Source: Nitrospirota bacterium
GTDB taxonomy: Bacteria; Nitrospirota; Thermodesulfovibrionia; Thermodesulfovibrionales; JdFR-88
Length of the DNA stretch: 23,924 bases
Assembly (NCBI GenBank): GCA_021812785.1
Contig: JAKAMR010000033.1
Location: 1-23,924 of the forward strand
Direction: 5' to 3'
Part shown: piece after piece, positions 1 to 6,045 of the stretch
Layout: the number at the start of each line of letters is the position of its first letter
How positions within the stretch are numbered: the stretch's first letter is position 1
Translations under genes and position numbers: made by a program
Notes under the pieces: model-generated
Databases searched by the model: none
Told to the model about the DNA's origin: nothing
What the model saw: the letters and a program-made list of their open reading frames with translations, nothing else

Positions 1-2
1 GG

Positions 3-89
3 AGGCAGAACGTGCAGATTTTTATCGTTTTTTTTCTACTGGCGATCGCCACGGCTTATATCGGCGGTCTCCGGGCGATCTTCAGGTAA
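3..89 (+). CDS. small hydrophobic ORF or C-terminal end of a membrane protein (partial)
   Basis: The frame is open from the window edge to the TAA at 87-89. A GTG at 12 sits six bases after GGAGG (1-5), so this could be a complete 25-residue peptide with one membrane helix (QIFIVFFLLAIATAYIGG) and a basic tail. Equally it could be the tail of a longer gene cut by the window. It ends 12 bases before the next start, so it probably belongs to the same operon. No family is recognised. Confidence 0.4.
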   Translation, partial: RQNVQIFIVFFLLAIATAYIGGLRAIFR

Positions 90-101
90 GGAGGTGAAAC
101 T

Positions 102-797
102 TTGGCCGGCAAAGGCGGCGACCAGGTAATCGTAAACCAGGGTTTTCTGGAGAAGCCCAAGAGCCTCCTGGACGCCATAAAGGAGATCCAGAACATGTCC
201 GCCATGGAGGCGGAGACGGTGGAGGGCATCAATCCCATGTTCTTTTCTATCAAGGACAGGCTGGACATGATGGTCGTGGGCATGAAAAGCTCCTTTTTAA
301 GCGGGCTGATCGTGGCCCTCCTGACCCCGTTTGCCATCGGGGTTGTGGAGAGGATAATCCCCATCTTCGGGGACAAGGCGCCCACCCTGTTCGACCAAAT
401 TTACGCCCTTGTGCTGGCCCTGGGCTTTACCTTGGGGTACGGCTTCTTCCTGGCCACGCTCAAAAGCTGCTATGTGGGCAATATCTCCAGGTCGATGATC
501 AGAAACCTGCTAGGCGGGGCGGCCCTCGGAGCCATGGCCAAGGCACTTATTGCCGTCATTGTGTTCAATTTCCTCTACCTCTATTTCACGGCTCAGAGGA
601 TCGCCAACCTGGTGCTCCTGCTTCGAAAGCTGCTCAGCCAGCAGCATCTGGAGTACCTGTATGAAAAGGCGCTCGCGTTTCGGCCGGTGCTATTGATATC
701 GTCCTGGTTCATCGTCCTTTCGACGCTGCTTTTTATTGCGATACCGACGCTGGCCATCGCGGCCACGGCGTTTAAAAACAGGAAAAAGGAGGTCTGA
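102..797 (+). CDS. hypothetical multi-pass inner-membrane protein, probably element/transfer-associated
   Basis: A 231-residue protein. The TTG start at 102 is chosen because AAGGAGG lies at ideal distance (88-94); the next in-frame ATG, near 195, has no comparable site. Residues 1-60 are hydrophilic. Four hydrophobic segments follow at about 66-88, 100-120, 137-162 and 195-222, and the protein ends in a short basic tail (KNRKKEV). There is no signal peptide or catalytic motif. It starts 12 bases after the upstream hydrophobic ORF and ends four bases before the next start, so the three form one transcription unit. By context with the TraG-N gene elsewhere in the window it may be an accessory conjugation membrane protein, but I do not recognise the family. 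Confidence 0.7.
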   Translation: MAGKGGDQVIVNQGFLEKPKSLLDAIKEIQNMSAMEAETVEGINPMFFSIKDRLDMMVVGMKSSFLSGLIVALLTPFAIGVVERIIPIFGDKAPTLFDQIYALVLALGFTLGYGFFLATLKSCYVGNISRSMIRNLLGGAALGAMAKALIAVIVFNFLYLYFTAQRIANLVLLLRKLLSQQHLEYLYEKALAFRPVLLISSWFIVLSTLLFIAIPTLAIAATAFKNRKKEV

Positions 798-801
798 CAA
801 T

Positions 802-1188
802 ATGCCGGAAACCCCAAGTGCAGACGAACGCCTTAAAAGGAAAGTCTCCCTCGCGCAGGAGAGGGACACGCGGGTCGTGATAACCCGGACGGTCGACACC
901 CACCGGGTGCTCGACATCGTAAGGAACGCCGACAGGGGGATCAGGATTCTGAGGGCCAACCTCCTTATCAGGTTCAAGCCCGAGGAGGCGGTCCCACTCC
1001 TGGACGAATACCAGAAGGCGATAGAAGGCCTCCATCATGCCGCGGCGAAGATCTGTGCCATAGCCGGGGTCCCGTACAGGGCGCCAAGGGGACTTGAGTC
1101 GCCATCTGAGGAAAAGGACTCGAAGTCCGGGGACCAGGCCGAGTCCGCACATCCCGGTAGGGAGGATAGAAAGAGAAAAGTCCTCTAA
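802..1188 (+). CDS. hypothetical 128-aa basic protein
   Basis: The ATG at 802 is preferred because AAGGAGG at 787-793 precedes it; the frame is open further upstream but that part overlaps the membrane-protein gene. The protein has a basic, probably helical N-terminal two thirds (residues 1-90) with alternating charged and aliphatic residues, and a low-complexity charged tail (about 93-128) ending RKRKVL. No known motif is seen. It is last in the left operon: a terminator hairpin overlaps its stop codon. Its function is unknown. A nucleic-acid or partner-protein binding role would fit the charge pattern but is only a guess. Confidence 0.65.
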   Translation: MPETPSADERLKRKVSLAQERDTRVVITRTVDTHRVLDIVRNADRGIRILRANLLIRFKPEEAVPLLDEYQKAIEGLHHAAAKICAIAGVPYRAPRGLESPSEEKDSKSGDQAESAHPGREDRKRKVL

Positions 1189-1199
1189 GCAGGACTTTT
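1176..1199 (+). terminator. terminator hairpin overlapping the stop of the 802-1188 gene
   Basis: AAAAGTCCT (1176-1184) and AGGACTTTT (1191-1199) form a perfect 9-bp stem around a six-base loop that contains the stop codon, followed by A. The A-run before and T-run after the stem make it potentially bidirectional. Confidence 0.6.
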
Positions 1200-1411
1200 A
1201 AAAATATATTCCAGTCACCAGTGATATAAAACCGCTCGGGTTCCCCGGCATCCTGCCGGTTTTCACAGGGACACTCCTTTTGAGAATGGGAGCAAACTCC
1301 ATGGTATACGGGACTTCCCAGCCCATGGTTTCAAACTGGCAGGCATGCCAGGAAGTTTTAGGGTCATTTTTTTCGGTTGTTAAACCCGTCTTTGACGGTA
1401 AAAATCCAAAG
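1200..1411 (+). other. gene-free upstream region with several short hairpins
   Basis: No coding region is convincing here; one frame is open from 1280 but has no start signal until 1514. Short perfect hairpins are CCGGCA/TGCCGG (1245-1259), CTGGCA/TGCCAG (1336-1351) and CCGTC-TTT-GACGG (1386-1398). A weak promoter-like pair, TTGAGA (1280-1285) and TATACG (1305-1310), has a long 19-bp spacer. Together with the leader at 1412-1510 this gives the 38-aa gene an untranslated region of up to 320 bases, large for so small a gene. Confidence 0.4.
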
Positions 1412-1510
1412 CCCTCCAGCCTTGCTGGAGACCAATCAAACGGTTCTCCAGCAGAGGTCATGCTCCCATTACGGGATACCTCTATCCGGAGATCGTTTCG
1501 TAAGGAGGAG
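1412..1510 (+). promoter_or_regulatory. structured RNA leader, copy A (upstream of the 38-aa peptide)
   Basis: Hairpin 1 pairs 1423-1433 (TGCTGGAGACC) with 1442-1453 around an AATCAAAC loop, with one bulged T. Hairpin 2 pairs AGAGG (1453-1457) with CCTCT (1479-1483) and has inner CCC/GGG pairs (1465-1467 with 1473-1475). CTCCAGC (1414-1420) can instead pair with GCTGGAG (1424-1430), giving an alternative fold that excludes hairpin 1. TCCGGAG and then AAGGAGGAG lead into the ATG at 1514. The same architecture recurs at 2521-2630. Confidence 0.65.
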
Positions 1511-1513
1511 CAT

Positions 1514-1630
1514 ATGTCAGTCAGAGTGAAAATCAACGGGAAGACGTTTTTATTGTCCATGGATGAATTCATGAAGCTCGTCTACAAGATGACGCCCGAA
1601 AATCCGGTAAACGTGCTGGAATTCGTATAG
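1514..1630 (+). CDS. 38-aa conserved small protein, paralogue of the 6046 ORF
   Basis: The ATG at 1514 follows AAGGAGGAG (1502-1510), a strong ribosome site; the stop is TAG at 1628-1630. The product is 38 residues, beginning MSVRVKINGKTFLLS and ending NPVNVLEFV. By my count 27 of 38 residues are identical to the first 38 residues of the protein at 6046, and many differences between the two genes are at third codon positions, which indicates a translated, selected peptide. There is no signal sequence, membrane helix or cysteine. The predicted pattern is a short beta hairpin (VRVKINGKTFLL) followed by a helix. It sits behind the same RNA leader as the amidoligase gene. A substrate, carrier or regulator role for that operon is inference; a toxin or antitoxin is an alternative. 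Confidence 0.8.
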   Translation: MSVRVKINGKTFLLSMDEFMKLVYKMTPENPVNVLEFV

Positions 1631-1647
1631 GGCAACTGAGAGAAAAA

Positions 1648-1709
1648 GCCGTCTTTGACGGCCCCCGAAACCCAAGTAAGCGGCACAGGCATATTCCCGT
1701 CTTCGACGG
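1648..1709 (+). promoter_or_regulatory. paired hairpins in the leader of the 1749 gene
   Basis: GCCGTC-TTT-GACGGC (1648-1662) and CCGTC-TTC-GACGG (1697-1709) are near-identical short hairpins 35 bases apart. The second is nested inside a possible CGGCA...TGCCG stem and is followed, after a GC-rich stretch, by TTTTTATTT. It could therefore serve as a terminator or attenuator between the 38-aa gene and the 174-aa gene. A third copy of the motif lies at 1386-1398. Confidence 0.5.
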
Positions 1710-1748
1710 AGCTGCCGGCCGCCGTTTTTATTTCACGGAGGAATCAAG

Positions 1749-2273
1749 ATGAAAGGTTACACGGTCTATGCGAAAACCGCGGGAATGGAGATCAGGGCTA
1801 CCTCGAAGGTAAACACGGAGGAGTCCGCAACCGGAAAAGAGGGAAGGATCGCCATCAGGTTCTTCACCTTCGGAAACGGCGACAACCAGAGCCAAAAGTT
1901 CATCCTCAACCCGCTTGAGGCCTACAGCATCTGCCTTTTCACTGCGGAGCTCGCGAAAAAAGGCGGAAAGCAGACCCTCACGCACAAGTTCAAGGGCGAT
2001 GAAGGCGAGGTCACAAGCAGGCTCACGCTCGAAAAATGGGAAAAGGAGGACAAGTCCGGCTACGCCTATTCGCTCAAGAGGGGCGAAGGCAAGGCCATAA
2101 ACGTGCCCATGGACATGGTCTCCTTCCTCTACGTGGGTGAGCTCATGAAGGCGCTCTCACTTGAGCAGGCATGGAGCTCTTACAAGTCCCAGGAGGACAC
2201 CGAAGCAGGCGAGACCGCCGGGGTATCGGCTGCCGCAGCCGGCGGCGCCGAAACCGGCCCTGTCAAGAAGTAA
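1749..2273 (+). CDS. hypothetical 174-aa cytoplasmic protein
   Basis: The ATG at 1749 follows GGAGG (1737-1741). The 174-residue product is soluble, with alternating beta-type segments and no membrane helix. Residues 1-145 look like one mixed fold with conserved-looking stretches FILNPLEAYSICLFTAEL, TLTHKF, RLTLEKWEKEDKSGYAYSLKR and VPMDMVSFLYVGELMKALS. Residues 148-174 are an Ala/Gly/Glu-rich linker-like tail ending in PVKK. The layout (compact beta-rich domain, aromatic residues, disordered acidic or glycine-rich tail) resembles some single-stranded-DNA or RNA-binding proteins of mobile elements, but no family is recognised and that comparison is inference. It is one of the structured-leader genes ahead of the amidoligase operon. 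Confidence 0.8.
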   Translation: MKGYTVYAKTAGMEIRATSKVNTEESATGKEGRIAIRFFTFGNGDNQSQKFILNPLEAYSICLFTAELAKKGGKQTLTHKFKGDEGEVTSRLTLEKWEKEDKSGYAYSLKRGEGKAINVPMDMVSFLYVGELMKALSLEQAWSSYKSQEDTEAGETAGVSAAAAGGAETGPVKK

Positions 2274-2317
2274 TCTAAAGAAGTAAGTTTTAAAAACCTG
2301 ACTCAAAGTCCAAAAGC

Positions 2318-2358
2318 GGCGGAGCGGTTTATATCCCGAAAGGGTAAAACCCTCCGCC
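2318..2358 (+). promoter_or_regulatory. three-tier hairpin upstream of the 41-aa ORF
   Basis: GGCGGAG (2318-2324) pairs with CTCCGCC (2352-2358), GGTTT (2326-2330) with AAACC, and CCC-GAAA-GGG caps the stem. It is a near-continuous 41-base hairpin ending 21 bases before the ATG at 2380. The downstream bases are TCTTCATT rather than a T-run, so a leader structure is more likely than a terminator. Confidence 0.6.
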
Positions 2359-2379
2359 TCTTCATTCCCAGGGGCGACC

Positions 2380-2505
2380 ATGAAAAGAATACGAATAGGA
2401 ATAGCGGTATTGCTAGCAAACAAGAGGCTCAAGGTCACCGTCTACGTCGTGCCACTTACGATTGGAAAAGCGCCATACGACGTTGTGATAACCTGCATGA
2501 ACTGA
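2380..2505 (+). CDS. 41-aa basic small protein
   Basis: The ATG at 2380 follows AGGGGCGACC, an acceptable ribosome site, and the stop is TGA at 2503-2505. The product runs MKRIRIGIAVLLANKRL, then KVTVYVVPLTIGKAPYDVV, and ends ITCMN. It is basic, beta-type, rich in Val and Ile, and has one cysteine three residues from the C-terminus. It lies between the strong hairpin at 2318-2358 and RNA leader copy B. No homology is recognised. Support comes from the start context and its placement among other small leader-controlled genes, so confidence is moderate. Confidence 0.45.
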   Translation: MKRIRIGIAVLLANKRLKVTVYVVPLTIGKAPYDVVITCMN

Positions 2506-2520
2506 AATTAAAAAATAAAA

Positions 2521-2630
2521 CCCTCCAGCCTTGCTGGAGAAAACCGAATCAAACGGTTTTTTCTCCAGCAGAGGATATCTACCCACAAGGGGCCCTCTTT
2601 CCGGAGTAAAAAACCGTTTCCGGAAGGAGG
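2521..2630 (+). promoter_or_regulatory. structured RNA leader, copy B (upstream of the amidoligase)
   Basis: This is the second copy of the 1412-1510 leader. Hairpin 1 pairs 2532-2546 with 2554-2570 around AATCAAA; it is four base pairs longer than in copy A, with two unpaired T's. Hairpin 2 pairs AGAGG (2570-2574) with CCTCT (2594-2598) and has inner CCC/GGG pairs. CTCCAGC (2523-2529) can compete for GCTGGAG (2533-2539). Further down, two TTTCCGGA copies (2598-2605 and 2617-2624) can pair with each other immediately before the AAGGAGGAG ribosome site. The pairing is kept although the stem sequence has changed, which argues for an RNA element. Confidence 0.65.
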
Positions 2631-2635
2631 AGCAA

Positions 2636-4474
2636 ATGCCAAGAGAGATCGATTTAAACGCACTGGATGTTTACGCCGATATTTCGGGCATCGCTGTCGA
2701 AACATTTCCGCTTCCGCCGGTCCAGACCGGCACCGGCGTTTCAGTCCAATGCCGGAGTTGCGGAGTCCACTTGGGAAATGACATTGTCGAATGCCCGTCC
2801 TGCGGCACGATAAACCTTTTAAAAGACAGGCGCAGGCAGCCGGACAACCGCCCGACACGCTCAGCAATTTCGGAGGTCGAGTCCGGCAACTATAACGGCA
2901 AGTACCAGATTTTCAAAAACTCGGACGGCTCCTATGGCTGCAACTGCCTGAGCTTTCTCTTCCAAAAGGGAGTTCAGAACGGAGTCGGCTTCGCAATCTG
3001 CAAGCACATCAGAGAGTACCTGAATGGAAATCCCGCGATAGAGCTAAACGGCGTAAGGAAGCCGTCTGCATGGCAAAACGCGGCCCTGAAGAGGTTCGGG
3101 GTTGAGGCCAGCGATCACCTGACCGATGCCCAGGCGTATTTCCTGTTTTGCGACCTGCTTTCAAAGCAGGGAGTGGAATACAGGGAATACGAGGGGCTTC
3201 TAAGGGAGCGCCAGACGGTAAACCTGCTGCCCATTTACTCCTTCGGGGTCGAGTTCGAGATGCTGGTTAGAAACAGGGAGGAGCTTGAAAGGAAGATGGG
3301 CCAGCTTGGCCTTCCGGCCTTTCAGACCGGCTACGACCACCAGATGACCAGCAAGTGGAAGATCGGCCAGGACGGCTCCATAAGGACGGAGCCCGGTTTT
3401 GGGCCGGTGGAGGTGGTAAGCCCCAAGCTCTTCGGGGCCCAGGGGTTCGACGCCGTAAGGAAGGCGCTTGGCGCCGCCAGCGAGACCGGCTCCAAGGTCA
3501 ACTCAAGCTGCGGTTTTCATGTCCATGTGGACGCCTGGAACTGGGACACGGCCCTCATGCTTGAGATCGCGAAGGTCTGGGCTAAAGTCGAGGCCCCAGT
3601 CCTCTGGTACCTGGTGAGCCCAAGCAGAAGGGCAAACCGCTACTGCAAACGGCTCGAAACGGAAAACCTCGTCCAGCTCGCCGAGGGCAATCTTTCGGAC
3701 CGGTATCACTCTTTAAACCTTTGCGCGTTCCAGAGCCACAAGACCATCGAGTTTCGCCTGCATAACGGGACGGCCGAGCCGCAAAAGGCCGTGCCCTGGA
3801 TAGTCTTCTGCCTGATGCTGGCGCACGCGGTGAAAAAGGGCCTTAAAAGCAGGGAAGTGGAGCCCACCTTCGACGGCGTCATGGACGCGGTCGGCATGGA
3901 CGGAAGCTCCACGTCTTTGATTCGCGAGGCCCGGAATTACCTCTACGGCAGGTACATGCACTGGAAGGAGGACGCCGAAAGGAACCCCTCCCACATGCCG
4001 CAGGTGCCGCCCCTCGATGTGGACGGCTTCAACCTGGAAGTGGAGCTCGAAAGGAGAAGAAGGCAATCGGAAAGAAGGGACCTGGAAAACAGCCGACAAA
4101 ACCTCGCGTACTCGTATGGAAACCGGCACGAGTGGTTCACGGCCGCAAACCCGGGACTTCCGCCAAACGCAATCGCCAATCTTGCGGCGATGAGGCCATC
4201 GAGCGTTATCCCGCTGGAGGAGTTCGACGCCGGCTACGATTCCGGTACCTGGGACGCCCCTTCGAGAAACGGCGAGGGCCGGTATCGTGTGAACCTCGAT
4301 ACGGGCGCCGACAGCCTCGTTTGCGCCTGCAGAGGGTTCAGGACGCATAACCACTGCTGGCACACCATAAACGTGGCCCGCTACATCGCCATGAGAAGGC
4401 AGGCGGTGGCGCTTGAAAGGAGGATACAGGAGCTTAACGAAGACGAGGAGGTGAGCGGTCAATGTGCAGGATAA
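2636..4474 (+). CDS. zinc-finger amidoligase (GS/COOH-NH2-ligase-like), 612 aa
   Basis: The ATG at 2636 is chosen because AAGGAGGAG precedes it; the open frame further upstream is the RNA leader. Visible domains: a zinc ribbon with C39xxC42 and C53xxC56; a SWIM-type finger with C102xC104 and C122xH124; a carboxylate-amine ligase core with GVEFEM (204-209), DGSI (246-249), GPVEVVSP (257-263), CGFHVHVD (292-299) and TIEFRLHNGT (370-379), the acidic, histidine and arginine positions typical of the amidoligase_2 family; a coiled-coil-like stretch (about 466-490); and a second SWIM-like finger, C563xC565 and C574xH576. Such enzymes use ATP to join an amine or ammonia to a carboxylate. The fingers suggest binding to nucleic acid or a protein partner. 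The gene overlaps the glutamine amidotransferase by 13 bases, so ammonia supply by that neighbour is likely. The substrate is unknown. Confidence 0.85.
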   Translation: MPREIDLNALDVYADISGIAVETFPLPPVQTGTGVSVQCRSCGVHLGNDIVECPSCGTINLLKDRRRQPDNRPTRSAISEVESGNYNGKYQIFKNSDGSYGCNCLSFLFQKGVQNGVGFAICKHIREYLNGNPAIELNGVRKPSAWQNAALKRFGVEASDHLTDAQAYFLFCDLLSKQGVEYREYEGLLRERQTVNLLPIYSFGVEFEMLVRNREELERKMGQLGLPAFQTGYDHQMTSKWKIGQDGSIRTEPGFGPVEVVSPKLFGAQGFDAVRKALGAASETGSKVNSSCGFHVHVDAWNWDTALMLEIAKVWAKVEAPVLWYLVSPSRRANRYCKRLETENLVQLAEGNLSDRYHSLNLCAFQSHKTIEFRLHNGTAEPQKAVPWIVFCLMLAHAVKKGLKSREVEPTFDGVMDAVGMDGSSTSLIREARNYLYGRYMHWKEDAERNPSHMPQVPPLDVDGFNLEVELERRRRQSERRDLENSRQNLAYSYGNRHEWFTAANPGLPPNAIANLAAMRPSSVIPLEEFDAGYDSGTWDAPSRNGEGRYRVNLDTGADSLVCACRGFRTHNHCWHTINVARYIAMRRQAVALERRIQELNEDEEVSGQCAG

Positions 4475-5520
4475 TCGGGTTTTGCGGAAGCTCCAACGCC
4501 AGCGTGACCGCCCTGATTCAAGGGTTATTGCTGGCCGAGGAAAAGAGCAATCCCCACGGCACAGGGATAGCGATAAAAACCTTAAGCGGAAACAACCTGG
4601 TCCGCAAGAAGGGCTGCCGGGCCCGGACCTTTCTGCTCCAGGGACACGCGAACTTCCTCTGGGAGAAGAAGTACCGCTACGCTCTGGGACACGTGAGGTT
4701 CAAGACCGCGGGGCAGCAGTCGGACAGAAATTCCCATCCCTTTGGCGTCCGGGTGCGCGACAAGTGGCACTTCGGTATCCATAACGGGGTGATTGGCAAG
4801 ACGAAAGCGCTTGCCCAGGAGTTCGGCGCCCGGCCCGCGGCCGTGGACAGTGAGACATTCTGGAGATGCGTGGCAAGGCTCCAGAACCATGGCGAGGACG
4901 TCGTCACCGCCATAGAGAAGGTCACGGAATTCATCTCCGACAAGGGGGATTTTGCCTTCGCCTACATGACGGAGGGCGAGATCTTCTTCTGGAGAAACGA
5001 AGACAGGCCCCTTGCCGTATTCGACGCCCGCGAGCACCGCATGGGAAGGTTCATAGCCTCCACCAAGGAGATGTTCGAAAAGGCGTGGGAGTGGGCCTGC
5101 CCTGGCCTGGACATCCGTAAGGTCACGTATTTCGAGGCAACGCCCCACAGGCTCTACCGCCTGGCAGCGGACACGAGCCCAAAGTACGAGGTCGAGGCGG
5201 TAAAGGACCTCGAACACAAGGCGAAGACAAGCCGGTCCGTGGCGAGCCCGTCGCGTTATTTCTCGCACAGCGGTCTGTCTTTCGATCGTGAAAGCCAGGG
5301 CGGTTTCTGGGACGAGTACTGGGGTGAGGGCGGGGCCGTCGGCAGCGACGACCTCTACGGCGTAAGGGACCTCTCCGATACGGAGATCACCGACGCCATA
5401 TTCAACGCTGGGCTTGAGATGGACCAGTTGCCGCGCAACGACCCGCTCTATGGCGATTGCAAGGACTACCTGGCCGCCCTCCATGGGGAAAGGAGGAGAA
5501 GAAATGCCACTGGAATTTAA
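4462..5520 (+). CDS. class II glutamine amidotransferase (Ntn-type glutaminase), 352 aa
   Basis: The protein starts MCRIIGF, so removal of Met exposes Cys2 as the N-terminal nucleophile of class II amidotransferases. Other family signatures are HGTG (32-35), GHVRFKTAG (76-84) with SHPF (91-94), HNG (107-109) and DSE (129-131). The glutaminase domain takes up roughly the first 220 residues. There is no sugar-isomerase or synthetase domain, so it must hand ammonia to another protein. The C-terminal 120 residues are charged and unrecognised. The start (ATG 4462, GGAGG upstream) lies inside the amidoligase gene, and the gene's end overlaps the GNAT start, so translation of all three is probably coupled. 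It most likely hydrolyses glutamine to feed the amidoligase. Confidence 0.85.
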   Translation: MCRIIGFCGSSNASVTALIQGLLLAEEKSNPHGTGIAIKTLSGNNLVRKKGCRARTFLLQGHANFLWEKKYRYALGHVRFKTAGQQSDRNSHPFGVRVRDKWHFGIHNGVIGKTKALAQEFGARPAAVDSETFWRCVARLQNHGEDVVTAIEKVTEFISDKGDFAFAYMTEGEIFFWRNEDRPLAVFDAREHRMGRFIASTKEMFEKAWEWACPGLDIRKVTYFEATPHRLYRLAADTSPKYEVEAVKDLEHKAKTSRSVASPSRYFSHSGLSFDRESQGGFWDEYWGEGGAVGSDDLYGVRDLSDTEITDAIFNAGLEMDQLPRNDPLYGDCKDYLAALHGERRRRNATGI

Positions 5521-5905
5521 AAAGGTGCGGGATGAGGACCGCGCCACCGTGGAAGAGCTTCTCTTCGCCCATAACCCCGCTGCCGTCATCCAGGGCCGCT
5601 ACTACATGGCCGTGGAGGACGGCGTAATCAAGGGGATCGTGGGGCTCCTCTGGAGGAGCTGGTACCTAACCGAGCTCCGGCACCTCTACGTAAAGCCCGA
5701 GTTCAGGCGGCATGGCGTCGGGACATTTCTTGTGGAAAAAGCCCTGGAAAGGGTCAAGACCCCTCTTGTCTGCTGCACGGTAAGGGAGGACAACGAGGGA
5801 AGCCTGACGCTTTTTAGGTGCGAAGGTTTCGTAGTAGAGAGACGGCTCGTGAACCCGGAGACTGGGAATACCGTCGCCCTCATGATGCGCGCTACGGAGT
5901 TCTAG
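5504..5905 (+). CDS. GNAT-family N-acetyltransferase, 133 aa
   Basis: The ATG at 5504 follows AAAGGAGGAG and lies 17 bases inside the glutamine amidotransferase gene. The fold order matches GNAT enzymes: beta strands around YYMAVEDGVIKGIVGLL, then LRHLYVKPEFRRHGVG (residues 58-73) carrying the acetyl-CoA pyrophosphate-binding R-x-x-G-x-G motif, then a C-terminal EDNEGSLTLFRCEGFV typical of motif B. A coupled amidoligase, glutaminase and acetyltransferase has been discussed for amidoligase gene clusters, where the acetyltransferase may modify an amine or the ligated product. The exact substrate is not deducible. A longer upstream start (5414) is unlikely because it lies deep in the preceding gene. 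Confidence 0.85.
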   Translation: MPLEFKKVRDEDRATVEELLFAHNPAAVIQGRYYMAVEDGVIKGIVGLLWRSWYLTELRHLYVKPEFRRHGVGTFLVEKALERVKTPLVCCTVREDNEGSLTLFRCEGFVVERRLVNPETGNTVALMMRATEF

Positions 5906-5914
5906 GCTGATTCC

Positions 5915-5952
5915 AGAGAGGGAAGGCGACTTCCCTCTCTCTCCTCCTTTTT
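5915..5952 (+). terminator. hairpin at the end of the amidoligase operon
   Basis: AGAGAGGGAAG (5915-5925), a GCGA tetraloop and CTTCCCTCTCT (5930-5940) form a perfect 11-bp stem ten bases after the GNAT stop. A pyrimidine tract with TTTTT at 5948-5952 follows. The T-run is offset from the stem and also forms the base of the next hairpin, so termination may be partial. Confidence 0.55.
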
Positions 5953-6020
5953 CCCCGGCAGGGGCCAGCCGAGTGCTTGAGGAATCGAGCATTCAGCCGG
6001 CCCCTGCATCGCGGGGAAAA
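5949..6020 (+). promoter_or_regulatory. 72-nt long hairpin leader of the 6046 peptide gene
   Basis: The paired tiers are TTTTCCCCG (5949-5957) with CGGGGAAAA (6012-6020), GCAGGGGCC (5958-5966) with GGCCCCTGC (5999-6007), and GAGTGCT (5971-5977) with AGCATTC (5988-5994, one G-U). A symmetric AGCC/AGCC internal loop separates the upper tiers, and the ten-base loop is TGAGGAATCG. It ends 14 bases before the AAGGAGGAG ribosome site (6033-6041). It is not clearly the same element as copies A and B, but it occupies the equivalent position before the paralogous gene. Confidence 0.65.
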
Positions 6021-6045
6021 TCACTACCTCACAAGGAGGAGAACC

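Noticed and set aside
1412..2630. CRISPR-like or simple direct repeat explanation for the two related leaders
   Set aside because: There are only two copies 1.1 kb apart, each directly before a ribosome site, and the similarity follows stem pairing instead of uniform identity.
3713..4462. Long minus-strand open frame of 249 codons opposite the amidoligase
   Set aside because: It is a GC-rich antisense shadow with no ribosome site and no family pattern; the plus-strand protein shows conserved motifs throughout.
4582..5589. Minus-strand open frame of 335 codons opposite the glutamine amidotransferase
   Set aside because: It spans two real genes and their overlap, its composition is that of an antisense frame, and no motif is recognisable.
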